Shown in pieces: positions 23,249 to 31,053 of a stretch of DNA of 41,590 bases (within the stretch, counting starts at the first letter, position 1; every line of letters begins with the position of its first letter). This DNA comes from Candidatus Gottesmanbacteria bacterium. Its GTDB lineage: Bacteria; Patescibacteriota; Microgenomatia; JACOXO01. The notes below the pieces were generated by a model. That model was given only the letters and a program-made list of their open reading frames with translations. It did no database searches and was not told the origin of the DNA. The stretch covers positions 1-41,590 of the forward strand of contig JACOXO010000020.1 in NCBI GenBank assembly GCA_016182365.1. Direction: 5' to 3'. A program made the translations under genes and the position numbers.

Positions 23249-24811
23249 CTAATAATCTTGATAAACTACAGGTGGGATTAGGGGTTGGGTTTGTATGTAT
23301 ATGGTCGGTTTGATTTCCTCGTTGATAATTATCGGTGGTGGAGGAGGGAGGAATTGTGATTCCAAAAGACGGTAATAATGTTCGGTGTCTACATCTTTAA
23401 CTTTTTGATACTGTTTATACTCGGACCAATTTATAATTCTATAATCAACGTTTTTGTATTTCTCTTGCAATCTCCTAATTTTAAATATAGCTGAGTAACC
23501 TTCGCCCTTGATCTGACCTTTATCTATCTGATCAATTATAAGATTGTATGCTTCGGAGTCGGGTGATAAACGTGCAAGGTAAGCATAGTCAATTCCGCTT
23601 CCGGTTGCGCTCTTTCGATAGTGGTAAATAAGAAAGTCAAAGTTGACAATATTTACAGCAAGAAGAGTGATTGAGGATATTATTACCGCGCCTTTAATAA
23701 ATACAGAATCAGAAAGTTTCTTGGAGTAAACATAACTGAAATAGGAGAACATGGCTAGGCTCCAAAATACCCCAGTAAATCCCCACAATCTTTTATGAGT
23801 AAATCCCCAGGCTTGTGAGTAGTCAAAAACACTTTTAAATGCAATCAAGGATAAAAATATTCCTTCCAGAATCAATAAGTAAGTTAATGTTTTAGATAGC
23901 TTTTTGTAATTTTTGTCATTATAGATAACAACCAGAATGATTAAACAAACTACAGTTAACTGACCAAACACCTCTCTTGCATACTGTGAGTGGGAATAGC
24001 CCAGGGTTTGCAGAGTTTCGTTTGAGGCAAAATACAGCTGGGCCTGAGTAATGAAAAATATACACAGAGTGATGCTAACTAATATTTTTGGCAATAATAA
24101 ATTAAAACTACTGATCGCATTTCCTATTACTAGAAATTTATCATTTGTTTCATTTGAAAAAGTAACCATTCTGGGAATTAGGATGGCAAGGATTAAAAAG
24201 AATATTATCCTTAAAACAACAATTGCATCTAGATTATTAAAGAAGTTAGTCAGGTCAAAAAAATCCAGAAAGTTATTTACCAAATTATTAAAAAATGGAT
24301 TAGCTGAAGCCAGTAGGGGAATAATAATAACAAGAATCACTAAGGATAAAACCAATGATTTGACAATTTCTCCTAATTTATCCTGGTTATTGCGCATCTT
24401 CTTAAACGGCAAAGAAAAATCTAATACGTAATTGCTGGTTGTCTTAAGTGAGTTGAAAAATAAATTTAATGGAGATAATACAAAATTGAAAAATCCAAAT
24501 TTATGATCGTTTTTATTAGATAATGCCATCAAAGAGCCTAAAAATATAACTGCCATTGTATTTAAGAATGTCAGAAAGCCATTGGCCCGATAGAATATAA
24601 AAAAGGAGAAGATTAAGGTAAATATATAAAGAATTGCAGTGAATTTAGTTTTTTGATTCTTAAAAAAGTAGACAAGTGTAGATAACAAGCCCAGAGATAT
24701 ACTAACCCCAAGTGAAGGAAAGTACCCCGGAACAATAATCAGGTAGGAAATTATTGCTGCGCAAAGTAGAAATAAGAAAGCTCCGCCTCTATTTATTTCC
24801 TTTATAACCAT
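23249..24811 (-). CDS. DUF4173-like polytopic membrane protein
   Basis: A 520-residue protein with roughly 11-12 membrane helices. It carries a region (QLYFASNETLQTLGYSHSQYAREVFGQLTVVCLI) characteristic of DUF4173/DUF4153 proteins, and a C-terminal extracytoplasmic tail. That tail holds an INWSEYKQYQKV segment and a Pro-rich end (QFLPPPPPIIINEE). Family function is not established. It is probably a single-gene unit; upstream on the minus strand is an A/T-rich promoter region shared with the divergent AAA+ gene, and its stop is two bases from the converging frameshifted gene. Confidence 0.75.
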   Translation of the reverse strand: MVIKEINRGGAFLFLLCAAIISYLIIVPGYFPSLGVSISLGLLSTLVYFFKNQKTKFTAILYIFTLIFSFFIFYRANGFLTFLNTMAVIFLGSLMALSNKNDHKFGFFNFVLSPLNLFFNSLKTTSNYVLDFSLPFKKMRNNQDKLGEIVKSLVLSLVILVIIIPLLASANPFFNNLVNNFLDFFDLTNFFNNLDAIVVLRIIFFLILAILIPRMVTFSNETNDKFLVIGNAISSFNLLLPKILVSITLCIFFITQAQLYFASNETLQTLGYSHSQYAREVFGQLTVVCLIILVVIYNDKNYKKLSKTLTYLLILEGIFLSLIAFKSVFDYSQAWGFTHKRLWGFTGVFWSLAMFSYFSYVYSKKLSDSVFIKGAVIISSITLLAVNIVNFDFLIYHYRKSATGSGIDYAYLARLSPDSEAYNLIIDQIDKGQIKGEGYSAIFKIRRLQEKYKNVDYRIINWSEYKQYQKVKDVDTEHYYRLLESQFLPPPPPIIINEEIKPTIYIQTQPLIPPVVYQDY

Positions 24812-24954
24812 ATTGGATTACGCCTTTATATTATACTATGGTAGGGCAAAGTTGGAGATTTGTGTAGGCTGAGATACATCGGTGACAGTTTTACGGTAGA
24901 ATAACACTTTTTGTTCTTCAGTGCTATAATTACTTTCTAGAAAAGAGTGAGAAG

Positions 24955-26559
24955 ATGGAAAGAAAAGTCCATTCTGAAGCTGGATTACAGTCGGAACAAC
25001 AACATAGGGCAATTCCTATAAGGACGGAGAATCCTTTAATAGCTACTCTTCCTTGCGATGCCGTCCACGTACAAGGATTTGCTACTACTGTTAACAATGT
25101 AATCGCTCTTTATAATGGTATAACAATAGAAGCACCTTACACAGGCGAACTGCCAAAACATCCGTATACACCATTTAAAGTGGTACAGATACCATACGTA
25201 GCTGGAAGCGAACAAAAAACTCAAAGCTTACGAGAGGTTTGGAAGGATCTCCATCAGAACCAGGAAATAAGAGAAGGGCTTTTTTTTGATCTACCGGTTA
25301 GATCAACTATACTGACACCTCTAATCTACCCTCTTCGATCTCCTCAATTATATTATTTTCTTGCTTCAACAGTAATAAGAGAGCATCATAATCCATATCA
25401 AGGGGAGGGGGTATTTTTGAAAGGAAAGAGGGAAAAACCGGTAATAGGAACATGGAAAGTGCAAGCAAGAAAGTTACATTCCCAGATACCCAAAGAGGGA
25501 ACTTTAGAAATCCACGACTTTGGTTCGCTTTCAGAAGTCGAGCTTGCGTATGCCACAGTAATGGCTTCTCTGGTTTCGGCCGGCAGCGTTGATCTTTCCA
25601 CAGCTGAAAAAATGACACAGACGTTACCTCTACGGAGAGAAATTTTCGTATCTATCTATAAAGGAATGCTAAAAGAAATGATGCCTGAAGTGGAGAAAGA
25701 AGAAATCTATGGTTTAGATAGCCAAATTGGAGATATAGAGATGAATCTCTATGGGCCATTAAGACGAAGAAGTGGCATCCCAATGAGTACCTTATTGGTA
25801 GGAGCACCGGGTGTTGGAAAAAGTTTAGTGGGAAGATTATTTGCAACAGATACAGATAACGGGGTTTTAACAATCCCTGTATCGATTCGGACTCTCTTAA
25901 AAGTTGATAATGAAGGAGAGAGCGTATTCAAAAACTATGTTTTACCTCGTCTTACAAGAATTAAAACAGGGTTTGGTATTCCTTTTGTCTTACTTATTGA
26001 CGATGTAGAAGCGATTTTAAAAGAAGGAATGACAACAGGACCAGTAGGCCAAAAAGCAGAATCAATCAATCCTGAAAAACGTTCAGAAACACTCACTCTT
26101 TTAGAAAGACTTCAGGATACATATGGGGTTTTTCTTCTTTGTACATTAAATAATCCTGACGTAGAGGCGGCATTTTTACGCCGATTTAATCCTGTATATT
26201 TTCCTCTTCCGGATTCTAATCAAAGAAGATATACGCTTGAACAAGTAATAGGAAGGGGACCTCTTGCAGAAGAAGAATACCAAGATTTTCTTAACCGATT
26301 AACTCAGGATACCGATAGGTTTAATTACCATGGTCTTACAATGATTTCGCAATATCAACACAATATCCTGTTACCAAAAAAAGGGGAAGATGTAGAGCCA
26401 GAGACGTATAAACATTCCATCATCGAAGCAATGCGTAAGGCAGGTGAGCGTACCAATCTTCAAGGACTTGCTGAGTTTGACGAGATAGCAAAGACAATGG
26501 TTGGCCAAACTAAGAGTCAACAACTCGGGTTTAATACAGAAACAAGAGGCACAACATGA
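24955..26559 (+). CDS. AAA+ ATPase, standalone
   Basis: A 534-residue cytosolic protein. Residues 1-240 are a unique N-terminal region with a substrate- or partner-binding look. The AAA+ module begins with STLLVGAPGVGKSLVGRLFA (Walker A, about residue 285) and continues with FVLLIDDVEAIL (Walker B, about residue 347). FLLCTLNNPDVEAAFLRRF follows, a sensor-1 and Arg-finger region like FtsH/CDC48-type ATPases, and then a helical lid. No protease or second ATPase domain is fused. It probably remodels a protein complex. A TATAAT (about 24925) and a GAGAAG ribosome site precede ATG 24955. Substrate unknown. Confidence 0.8.
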   Translation: MERKVHSEAGLQSEQQHRAIPIRTENPLIATLPCDAVHVQGFATTVNNVIALYNGITIEAPYTGELPKHPYTPFKVVQIPYVAGSEQKTQSLREVWKDLHQNQEIREGLFFDLPVRSTILTPLIYPLRSPQLYYFLASTVIREHHNPYQGEGVFLKGKREKPVIGTWKVQARKLHSQIPKEGTLEIHDFGSLSEVELAYATVMASLVSAGSVDLSTAEKMTQTLPLRREIFVSIYKGMLKEMMPEVEKEEIYGLDSQIGDIEMNLYGPLRRRSGIPMSTLLVGAPGVGKSLVGRLFATDTDNGVLTIPVSIRTLLKVDNEGESVFKNYVLPRLTRIKTGFGIPFVLLIDDVEAILKEGMTTGPVGQKAESINPEKRSETLTLLERLQDTYGVFLLCTLNNPDVEAAFLRRFNPVYFPLPDSNQRRYTLEQVIGRGPLAEEEYQDFLNRLTQDTDRFNYHGLTMISQYQHNILLPKKGEDVEPETYKHSIIEAMRKAGERTNLQGLAEFDEIAKTMVGQTKSQQLGFNTETRGTT

Positions 26560-26614
26560 AAATTCTATATCTAAGTGGGCGCACAGTTTTGAGTTTTTGG
26601 GTAGACTGAGGAAA

Positions 26615-26998
26615 TTACTCCAATTTCAAATGATTTTTATTTTCCTCAAAGATAATCCGAAATCTCTTAAAGAATTCTTCTCTTCCTAAAAGATTGAAAG
26701 AAACCAAATATTCATGAGAAAAGACTACTGGACACAAAAATCTTTTCCCCGCAACTTCAATTTTTAATTTATGGATGTAGCCTTTAATTCTACCTCCGAC
26801 CCCGCCAAGGTACGTTTCTATACCTGACTCAATTGTTAAATTAAGCTGAGATGCAACATCCTGTCTGAATATTGAAATTGTCGCTCCTGAATCTACTAAG
26901 GTAAAAATTCTTGCTGCCGAGTTTTTATGAAATATGAAGATGTCTACTATAGGAAAAAAATCATCAGCAGAATTTTTCTGGTAAGGAAAAATTTTCAC
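26615..26998 (-). CDS. Retropepsin-like aspartyl protease
   Basis: A 127-residue protein carrying FTLVDSGATISIFRQDVASQLNL (about residues 32-54). The D-S-G-A motif with its following hydrophobic strand is the active site of retropepsin-type proteases, which work as homodimers. A GGVGGRIKGY flap-like segment and a LLGREEFFKRF C-terminal helix follow, as in bacterial and plant relatives. It overlaps the upstream small gene by four bases (ATGA), so the pair is co-translated. Substrate unknown. Length fits a single monomer. Confidence 0.8.
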   Translation of the reverse strand: MKIFPYQKNSADDFFPIVDIFIFHKNSAARIFTLVDSGATISIFRQDVASQLNLTIESGIETYLGGVGGRIKGYIHKLKIEVAGKRFLCPVVFSHEYLVSFNLLGREEFFKRFRIIFEENKNHLKLE

Positions 26999-27225
26999 TT
27001 ACTTCTTTTAGTTACCTTTAATACATATGGTCCCTCATCTTTTCTAGGAACTTTAAAAGCTGCTGCTTTAATTTCATCTTTTTCATTAACTTTACCTGCC
27101 ACAAAAGGTGATATTTCTTTTAAGGTTTCAGCAACAGCAATGATCCTATCAGTATTAGGATTAATTGCTACCCATTTACCAGCAAATTTACCCATATATT
27201 TGGTTGAGAGGTTAACTTTTTTCAT
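26995..27225 (-). CDS. DUF5678-like small protein
   Basis: The 76-residue product contains YMGKFAGKWVAINPNTDRIIAVAETLKEISPFV, the strand-turn-strand and helix pattern of the DUF5678 family (small proteins with a GKWVA core). A basic C-terminus (FKVPRKDEGPYVLKVTKRSK) follows. It is the first gene of a two-gene operon with the retropepsin-like protease; such proteins are often encoded beside aspartyl proteases. Function unknown; it could be the protease substrate, inhibitor or partner. Confidence 0.7.
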   Translation of the reverse strand: MKKVNLSTKYMGKFAGKWVAINPNTDRIIAVAETLKEISPFVAGKVNEKDEIKAAAFKVPRKDEGPYVLKVTKRSK

Positions 27226-27343
27226 AACAGCGCAATACTAACAAAATTCAAACAAAAAAGCAAAAATTAAAATTTATTAACTGCTTTTATTACTGGACGA
27301 TTAGTAAGATTTAGTAAATAATGTTTAGATTGTTTCTACGTGA

Positions 27344-27349
27344 TATAAT
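27344..27349 (+). promoter_or_regulatory. -10 box of a leaderless gene
   Basis: TATAAT preceded by TG-like sequence (TGATATAAT, extended -10 style), 6 bases before ATG 27356; no clear -35. Confidence 0.4.
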
Positions 27350-27355
27350 CTTAAA

Positions 27356-28072
27356 ATGGTTAACGAATTTGGTGGCCCTAGACAAAGAATAGAACCTACT
27401 CCTGAACAACTTATCGAAGCATTTACAACTCAGGATAATTCCGCACCCCAAGTTTTTCATCCGCGGCCACAAAGTTTTGAAGAACTTGCTCAACTTGATC
27501 CCCAAACTGCAAATGCAATAATGTGTGCAGCAAATTTACCTTACCTTTTAAATTCGGGTTACGTAATTCCTCCAACTGCTTTTTTAGTTGGAGGCGTTGG
27601 AGCAGCAGTTTTGGCAGCAGAAAACGACGGAACACATTCAGTATATAGAACCCATCATGATGTGGATTTTTTAGTGTTAGAGGACATGCTTCCAGCTCAT
27701 AACTATGCCCTTAGTCCCTTTGGAGGAATTAGACAGATAGCAAAAAATATTTACAGAAGCAAAGTTTCTTCAACTTGGGGACTACCCGCGTCTGTTTTTA
27801 ATAAGGTAGGAAGCTTACGCCCAGAAGTTCAAGTTGATTTATTTGCATATCACAGAAAAGGCAATAAGGGTATTTTTTCAGGAGGCTCTTACGATCTATT
27901 CGAGTTTACTTTATATGATTTATTTCCAGAAGAGGAAGCTCATATGCAACTAAAGATCTGCAATTTGTATGGTTATGATTATTATATTAGAGAAGATATA
28001 GTGAGGAAGATGAAAACTCTAGATGCAAAGTCCAGGCAAAAAGGTCAAGTCGATTTAGCTCACATAAGTTAA
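27356..28072 (+). CDS. Nucleotidyltransferase-like protein
   Basis: The central motif FLVGGVGAAVLAAENDGTHSVYRTHHDVDFLVLE (about residues 76-109) matches the pol-beta superfamily nucleotidyltransferases of the lincosamide/aminoglycoside type. It shows GG, then RTHHDvDfL with a metal-binding D-x-D, and a later acidic EVQVDLFAY strand supplying the third Asp. An N-terminal 70-residue helical region and a C-terminal helical tail complete 238 residues. It might modify a small molecule or RNA. It may instead be an antitoxin-like or orphan enzyme, as no partner is nearby. Resistance function should not be assumed. Confidence 0.65.
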   Translation: MVNEFGGPRQRIEPTPEQLIEAFTTQDNSAPQVFHPRPQSFEELAQLDPQTANAIMCAANLPYLLNSGYVIPPTAFLVGGVGAAVLAAENDGTHSVYRTHHDVDFLVLEDMLPAHNYALSPFGGIRQIAKNIYRSKVSSTWGLPASVFNKVGSLRPEVQVDLFAYHRKGNKGIFSGGSYDLFEFTLYDLFPEEEAHMQLKICNLYGYDYYIREDIVRKMKTLDAKSRQKGQVDLAHIS

Positions 28073-28114
28073 TTTTTTGACTAACAATAACAATCAGGAT
28101 ATACTGATTTTGAT

Positions 28115-28453
28115 ATGAGACTTATTGCCGATTGGTTGGTTAAGGCGTTTATTCTTCTTTTGACAACCTATTTTGTCCCCGGATTTCAAATCAGTTCATT
28201 CACATCAGCTCTTGTTGTTATTTTAGTTTTGGCTCTTCTATCTGTTTTTGTGAAACCCATCCTTTTATTCTTAACTCTGCCTATTAATCTTTTAACATTG
28301 GGATTGTTTACATTTGTGATTAACGCCTTTTTACTTTACGTTGCAGCCCAATTTGTCCCAGGATTTCATATTGATGGATTTACAACAGCTATAGTTGCAG
28401 CAGTTATAATGGCAATTATCTCGGGGCTTATATCTTTAGTGTTTGAAGTTTAA
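28115..28453 (+). CDS. Phage holin family 4-like (YvlD-type) membrane protein
   Basis: A 112-residue protein of four membrane helices in two pseudo-repeats, each ending in a FVPGF motif (YFVPGFQISSF and QFVPGFHIDGF). This is the pattern of the YvlD/DUF360 family, annotated as holin superfamily IV. Members occur widely outside phage, and the true role is unknown, possibly envelope stress. There is no lysis gene next to it, so I do not read it as phage. It overlaps the recombinase gene by four bases, tail to tail. Confidence 0.85.
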   Translation: MRLIADWLVKAFILLLTTYFVPGFQISSFTSALVVILVLALLSVFVKPILLFLTLPINLLTLGLFTFVINAFLLYVAAQFVPGFHIDGFTTAIVAAVIMAIISGLISLVFEV

Positions 28454-29310
28454 AGCTCTTCTAACTTTACGTTTTCCCGTTCCTGTTCTTTGACTAAATT
28501 TAAGTATTTTTCAGTAGTTGATACTCTTTTGTGTCCAACAATTTTTGAAATTGTGGTAATTGGGGTACCGGCTGCTAAATGATGAGCAATAAATGTATGT
28601 CTTAAATCATTGATTTTTGCATCCACAATTCCGGCAACTCTAAAAAACCTATCAATTGTTGTCCTTATGTTTCTTATTAAAAGCGGTTTTCCAGATTTAG
28701 TTACAAAAAGTGTGGCATTTTGGGTTTTTGGCCTTATTGCAATATAGCTGTCGAGTGCTTGTTTGGCTGCTTTATTCAAAGGAACACTTCTTGAGGAACC
28801 GTTTGTATCCTTGACCATAAGTTCTTTTTCTTGGATATCAACAATTGTTAATTGTGCCAGCTCACCGATCCTGACCCCTGTTTGTAAAAACAACTCAACA
28901 ATTGCATAAGTTCTGACATCTCCCCGTGTTGCGTCCCGCAAAGCTCTGTACTCCATCTTGGAAAGAACTCTTGGCGGCTTTGTATCATATTTAGGATGTC
29001 TTATTTCTGTTGCCGGATTGAGGCTGACAAAGCCGTTATTTTTCAGAAATCTATAAAAGGTTTTTATAGAATTTATCTTTCTGGAAACGCTTTTTGGGGT
29101 ATAGCCGTCTTTTGTCAGTTTTCCTGTAAATGCGTCTAAATCGTCTTTGGTAATCTCACTAGCCTGGGTTCTACCTGCGTTTGTGAGGAATTTAACCAGC
29201 TGATCAATGTCTTTTCCGTATGCTAAAATGGTGGCATTGGCTCTTTTTTGGCCAGCTAAAAATGTCAGGAATTCTTTGTGTAATGATTGTAAATCGCGGG
29301 TATCAGCCAT
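28450..29310 (-). CDS. xerD: Tyrosine recombinase (XerC/XerD-like)
   Basis: A 286-residue recombinase with an N-terminal SAM-like core-binding domain (residues 8-95) and a catalytic domain. Arg147 lies in TGVRIGEL, the box II Arg237 in INDLRHTF, His260 in VGHKRVSTTEKY and the nucleophile Tyr269 in KYLNL. The first His of box II (normally HxLR) is Asn234 here, a substitution seen in some active recombinases. Size and lack of a mobile element fit the chromosome-dimer resolvase that Patescibacteria usually keep, but an integrase cannot be excluded since tRNA genes lie 450 bases away. Confidence 0.85.
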   Translation of the reverse strand: MADTRDLQSLHKEFLTFLAGQKRANATILAYGKDIDQLVKFLTNAGRTQASEITKDDLDAFTGKLTKDGYTPKSVSRKINSIKTFYRFLKNNGFVSLNPATEIRHPKYDTKPPRVLSKMEYRALRDATRGDVRTYAIVELFLQTGVRIGELAQLTIVDIQEKELMVKDTNGSSRSVPLNKAAKQALDSYIAIRPKTQNATLFVTKSGKPLLIRNIRTTIDRFFRVAGIVDAKINDLRHTFIAHHLAAGTPITTISKIVGHKRVSTTEKYLNLVKEQERENVKLEEL

Positions 29311-29373
29311 ATTATCAAAAAAATAAGAGGATTAACCTCATTATTAAGCCTATAATATCATTGGGGGTGCTTA

Positions 29374-29763
29374 ATGTCAACCGGCAATAATAAGACACAG
29401 GTCACCATGAAAACCAAAGCAATACGCATCTTTACACTCATCCTTGGCGTCTTTTTAGTAATTTCTCTAGTTAGATCAATTGCTGATTTGTGGCAGAAGG
29501 GCAGCTTATTTGAAAAAGAGGAGCAGAGATTTGCCAAAGCCAGATTAGATCATGAACAACTACTCTCTGAATACGATAAAATTCAAAGCCCGCAATATGT
29601 AGAACAGCAAGCAAGGGATAAGTTGGGGCTTACAAAAGAAGGGGAAGTAGTAGTTGTTTTGCCACAAAAACCGGAAGCTAAGCCTCCAAATATAATTGAT
29701 GCCAAGGTTGAACTATCCTCACTTCCAATCTGGCGTCAGTGGATTGAGGTAATTTTAAATTAG
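29374..29763 (+). CDS. FtsB/DivIC-like septum formation initiator
   Basis: A 129-residue bitopic protein: a short cytoplasmic tail, one membrane helix (about residues 18-36, IFTLILGVFLVISLVRSI), a coiled coil (WQKGSLFEKEEQRFAKARLDHEQLLSEYDKI) and the family signature PQYVEQQARDKLGLTKEGEVVVVLP. FtsB/DivIC proteins bridge early and late cell-division proteins. A TATAAT (about 29350) and a GGGGGTG ribosome site precede ATG 29374. An alternative start is ATG 29407. Confidence 0.85.
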   Translation: MSTGNNKTQVTMKTKAIRIFTLILGVFLVISLVRSIADLWQKGSLFEKEEQRFAKARLDHEQLLSEYDKIQSPQYVEQQARDKLGLTKEGEVVVVLPQKPEAKPPNIIDAKVELSSLPIWRQWIEVILN

Positions 29764-29836
29764 TGCCAGGGGAGAGGATCGAACTCTCGACTCCACGCTT
29801 ATGAAGCGTGTGCTACTACCACTGAGCTACCCTGGC
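29764..29836 (-). tRNA. tRNA-Met (elongator, anticodon CAU)
   Basis: A 73-nt cloverleaf on the minus strand: acceptor GCCAGGG/CCCTGGC, anticodon stem CACGC/GCGTG with loop TTCATAA, T-arm GAGAG-TTCGATC-CTCTC and discriminator A. Pairing at 1-72 is complete, so it is not the initiator. An Ile2 (lysidine) identity is less likely because a UAU-anticodon tRNA-Ile exists in this window. Confidence 0.85.
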
Positions 29837-29945
29837 GTTTAGTCCCCATATTTTACTAAGCTTGAGCTCTAAAAGCAATTGGAGTATAATAACAAAGTAA
29901 TCTTAAAATTTTATTGGGAAAGAAACGTAGTTTCTGTCCCACATA

Positions 29946-30193
29946 CGCGGGGTAGTGTAAAGCCGCACAGGAGGCTCAATAATGGGCTCCCCGACCGGAA
30001 GCGTCGGGGTTAATCTCGCTGTATCGGTGGATTCCTAAAAAGGAGAATACCGAGGCAACCAATAAAATGGGCGCCGTAGAGACTATACGCGAGACCCGCC
30101 GAGGAGGCGAGGAAGATATAGTCCGACACTCTGAGTAATTGGAGAAACAGATCGCATAATCTCCTAGACCAGGTGCGATTCCTGGCCCCGCAA
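29946..30193 (+). tRNA. Initiator tRNA-fMet interrupted by a group I intron
   Basis: Exons 29946-29976 and 30155-30193 join to a 70-nt tRNA. The acceptor is CGCGGGG/CCCCGCA with the C1-A72 mismatch that marks bacterial initiator tRNA. The D-arm is GTGT/GCAC, the anticodon stem GGAGG/TCTCC with loop CTCATAA (CAU), the T-stem CCAGG/CCTGG and the discriminator A. Oddities: the D-loop (AAAGCC) lacks G18-G19, the T-loop is TGCGATT with G55, and the three G-C pairs typical of initiator anticodon stems are not all kept. The loss at both interacting loops could be compensatory. Confidence 0.85.
29977..30154 (+). mobile_element. Self-splicing group I intron in tRNA-fMet
   Basis: The 178-nt intervening sequence has group I hallmarks. 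GACTATA (near 30081) pairs with TATAGTC in AAGATATAGTCC (near 30113-30124), forming P7 around a P8 hairpin. The exon ends in T33, which can pair as U-G with the internal guide (TGGGCTCC near 29982) to make P1. The intron's last base is G (30154). It carries no endonuclease gene. Insertion is between U33 and C34 of the anticodon loop. Size and location resemble the small tRNA introns of cyanobacteria and proteobacteria. Confidence 0.85.
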
Positions 30194-30216
30194 CTGAGCT
30201 CATTAAAGAAAAAGAG

Positions 30217-30244
30217 AGTCCCGATTAAATCGGGACTTTTTTTT
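30217..30244 (+). terminator. Intrinsic terminator after tRNA-fMet
   Basis: AGTCCCGATT pairs with AATCGGGACT, followed by a run of eight T. Its core CCCGATTAAATCGGG is identical to the hairpin at 18067-18081. Confidence 0.85.
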
Positions 30245-30277
30245 ATTCCACATATAAATTATGATAAAATCCGCTGG

Positions 30278-30778
30278 ATGAGCAGACCTGATTTTCTTTA
30301 CCGTGGTACACCTAATAAGGATACTACCCAATTTACACCTAAAGAATTAGTAGGATTGAGTTCATCTGCGAGATTAGTCGTGTCTGCAACATCTGATCGA
30401 AATGTTGCAACAAAATTTATTGTCCCCATGGAAGGTCTTAATATTAAAACTGGGTTCATTGATGGAATTTCTTACTATTTATGTGCAGATGAAACAGTAT
30501 TCAGACAAACAGATAAAGGTGGTGCAATTCACACTTTTGCTTCTTACGGTTTCGAACTTATATCATATCAAAGTGTTGATATTTGGGTAAATCCGAATCC
30601 TGTAAATTCTATATCAAAGGAAGTTGTGTCTTCAGGATTAACTGCAATGATCGATGCCGGGATACAAGTCTATTTTGTTACTCCAGATACTTTAGAATTG
30701 TTTAACAATTCACCAGATAGAAGATTAGATATACTGAAAGAATTGGTTTCAGAGAATGCTAAACAAAATAAAAAATAA
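30278..30778 (+). CDS. Hypothetical protein, possible ADP-ribosyltransferase-like fold
   Basis: A 166-residue soluble protein beginning MSRPDFLYRGTPNKDTTQFTP. The LYRGT start, a later VVSATSDRNVATKFI stretch and a FIDGISYYLC strand recall the YRG, STS and A-x-x-F pattern of ADP-ribosyltransferases. I cannot identify the expected catalytic Glu with confidence, so this is only a suggestion. ATG 30278 is chosen because the frame upstream runs through the tRNA and terminator. A TATAAA/GATAAAAT element lies 8-20 bases upstream. Confidence 0.5.
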   Translation: MSRPDFLYRGTPNKDTTQFTPKELVGLSSSARLVVSATSDRNVATKFIVPMEGLNIKTGFIDGISYYLCADETVFRQTDKGGAIHTFASYGFELISYQSVDIWVNPNPVNSISKEVVSSGLTAMIDAGIQVYFVTPDTLELFNNSPDRRLDILKELVSENAKQNKK

Positions 30779-30857
30779 ATAAAAAAAGCTGATAATAACA
30801 GGCATTTTTTATTCTCTTTTATTCCCTTGTTATAATCTATCTAATGTCTTATATTCT

Positions 30858-31052
30858 TTGGTTTTTAGTATTCCTTGGGATATTCATGCAATTCAAACTC
30901 GAATCTGGCATTTCCCCAAAGATACTAATTTAGGGATACTCATTTTTTCAATTCCAGTTGAAGAATTTCTATTTATGATGACAATAACTTTAATGGTTGC
31001 GAGTATTACAATAGTTGCTAAATACAAGTTTAATAAAAACGTTAAAATTTAA
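30858..31052 (+). CDS. Lycopene-cyclase-domain half protein 1 (CrtYc-like), N-terminally short
   Basis: The frame from TTG 30858 contains IPWDIHAIQTRIWHFPKDTNLGILIFSIPVEEFLFMMTITLMVASITIV. This is the core of the TIGR03462-type lycopene cyclase domain: W-x-F, a G-I strand, then a P-x-EE-x-x-F helix. Full half proteins are about 100 residues; here only 64 remain. The same frame is open upstream to about 30783 (KKLIITGIFYSLLF...), which would add a helix but has no ATG. Either a non-ATG start further upstream is used or the gene is decaying. It overlaps nothing and its stop is two bases from the second half gene. Confidence 0.5.
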   Translation: MVFSIPWDIHAIQTRIWHFPKDTNLGILIFSIPVEEFLFMMTITLMVASITIVAKYKFNKNVKI

Positions 31053-31053
31053 T

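Noticed and set aside
24051-24431. Plus-strand frame of 126 codons inside the DUF4173 gene
   Set aside because: Antisense of a membrane protein; its composition follows from the complementary codons.
28115-29310. Prophage suggested by holin-like gene plus tyrosine recombinase
   Set aside because: No other phage genes, the holin-like protein is of the widespread YvlD type, and the recombinase fits Xer; the genes are convergent, not an operon.
29976-30203. Minus-strand frame across the intron and tRNA
   Set aside because: Explained by the group I intron and tRNA structure; no coding signal.
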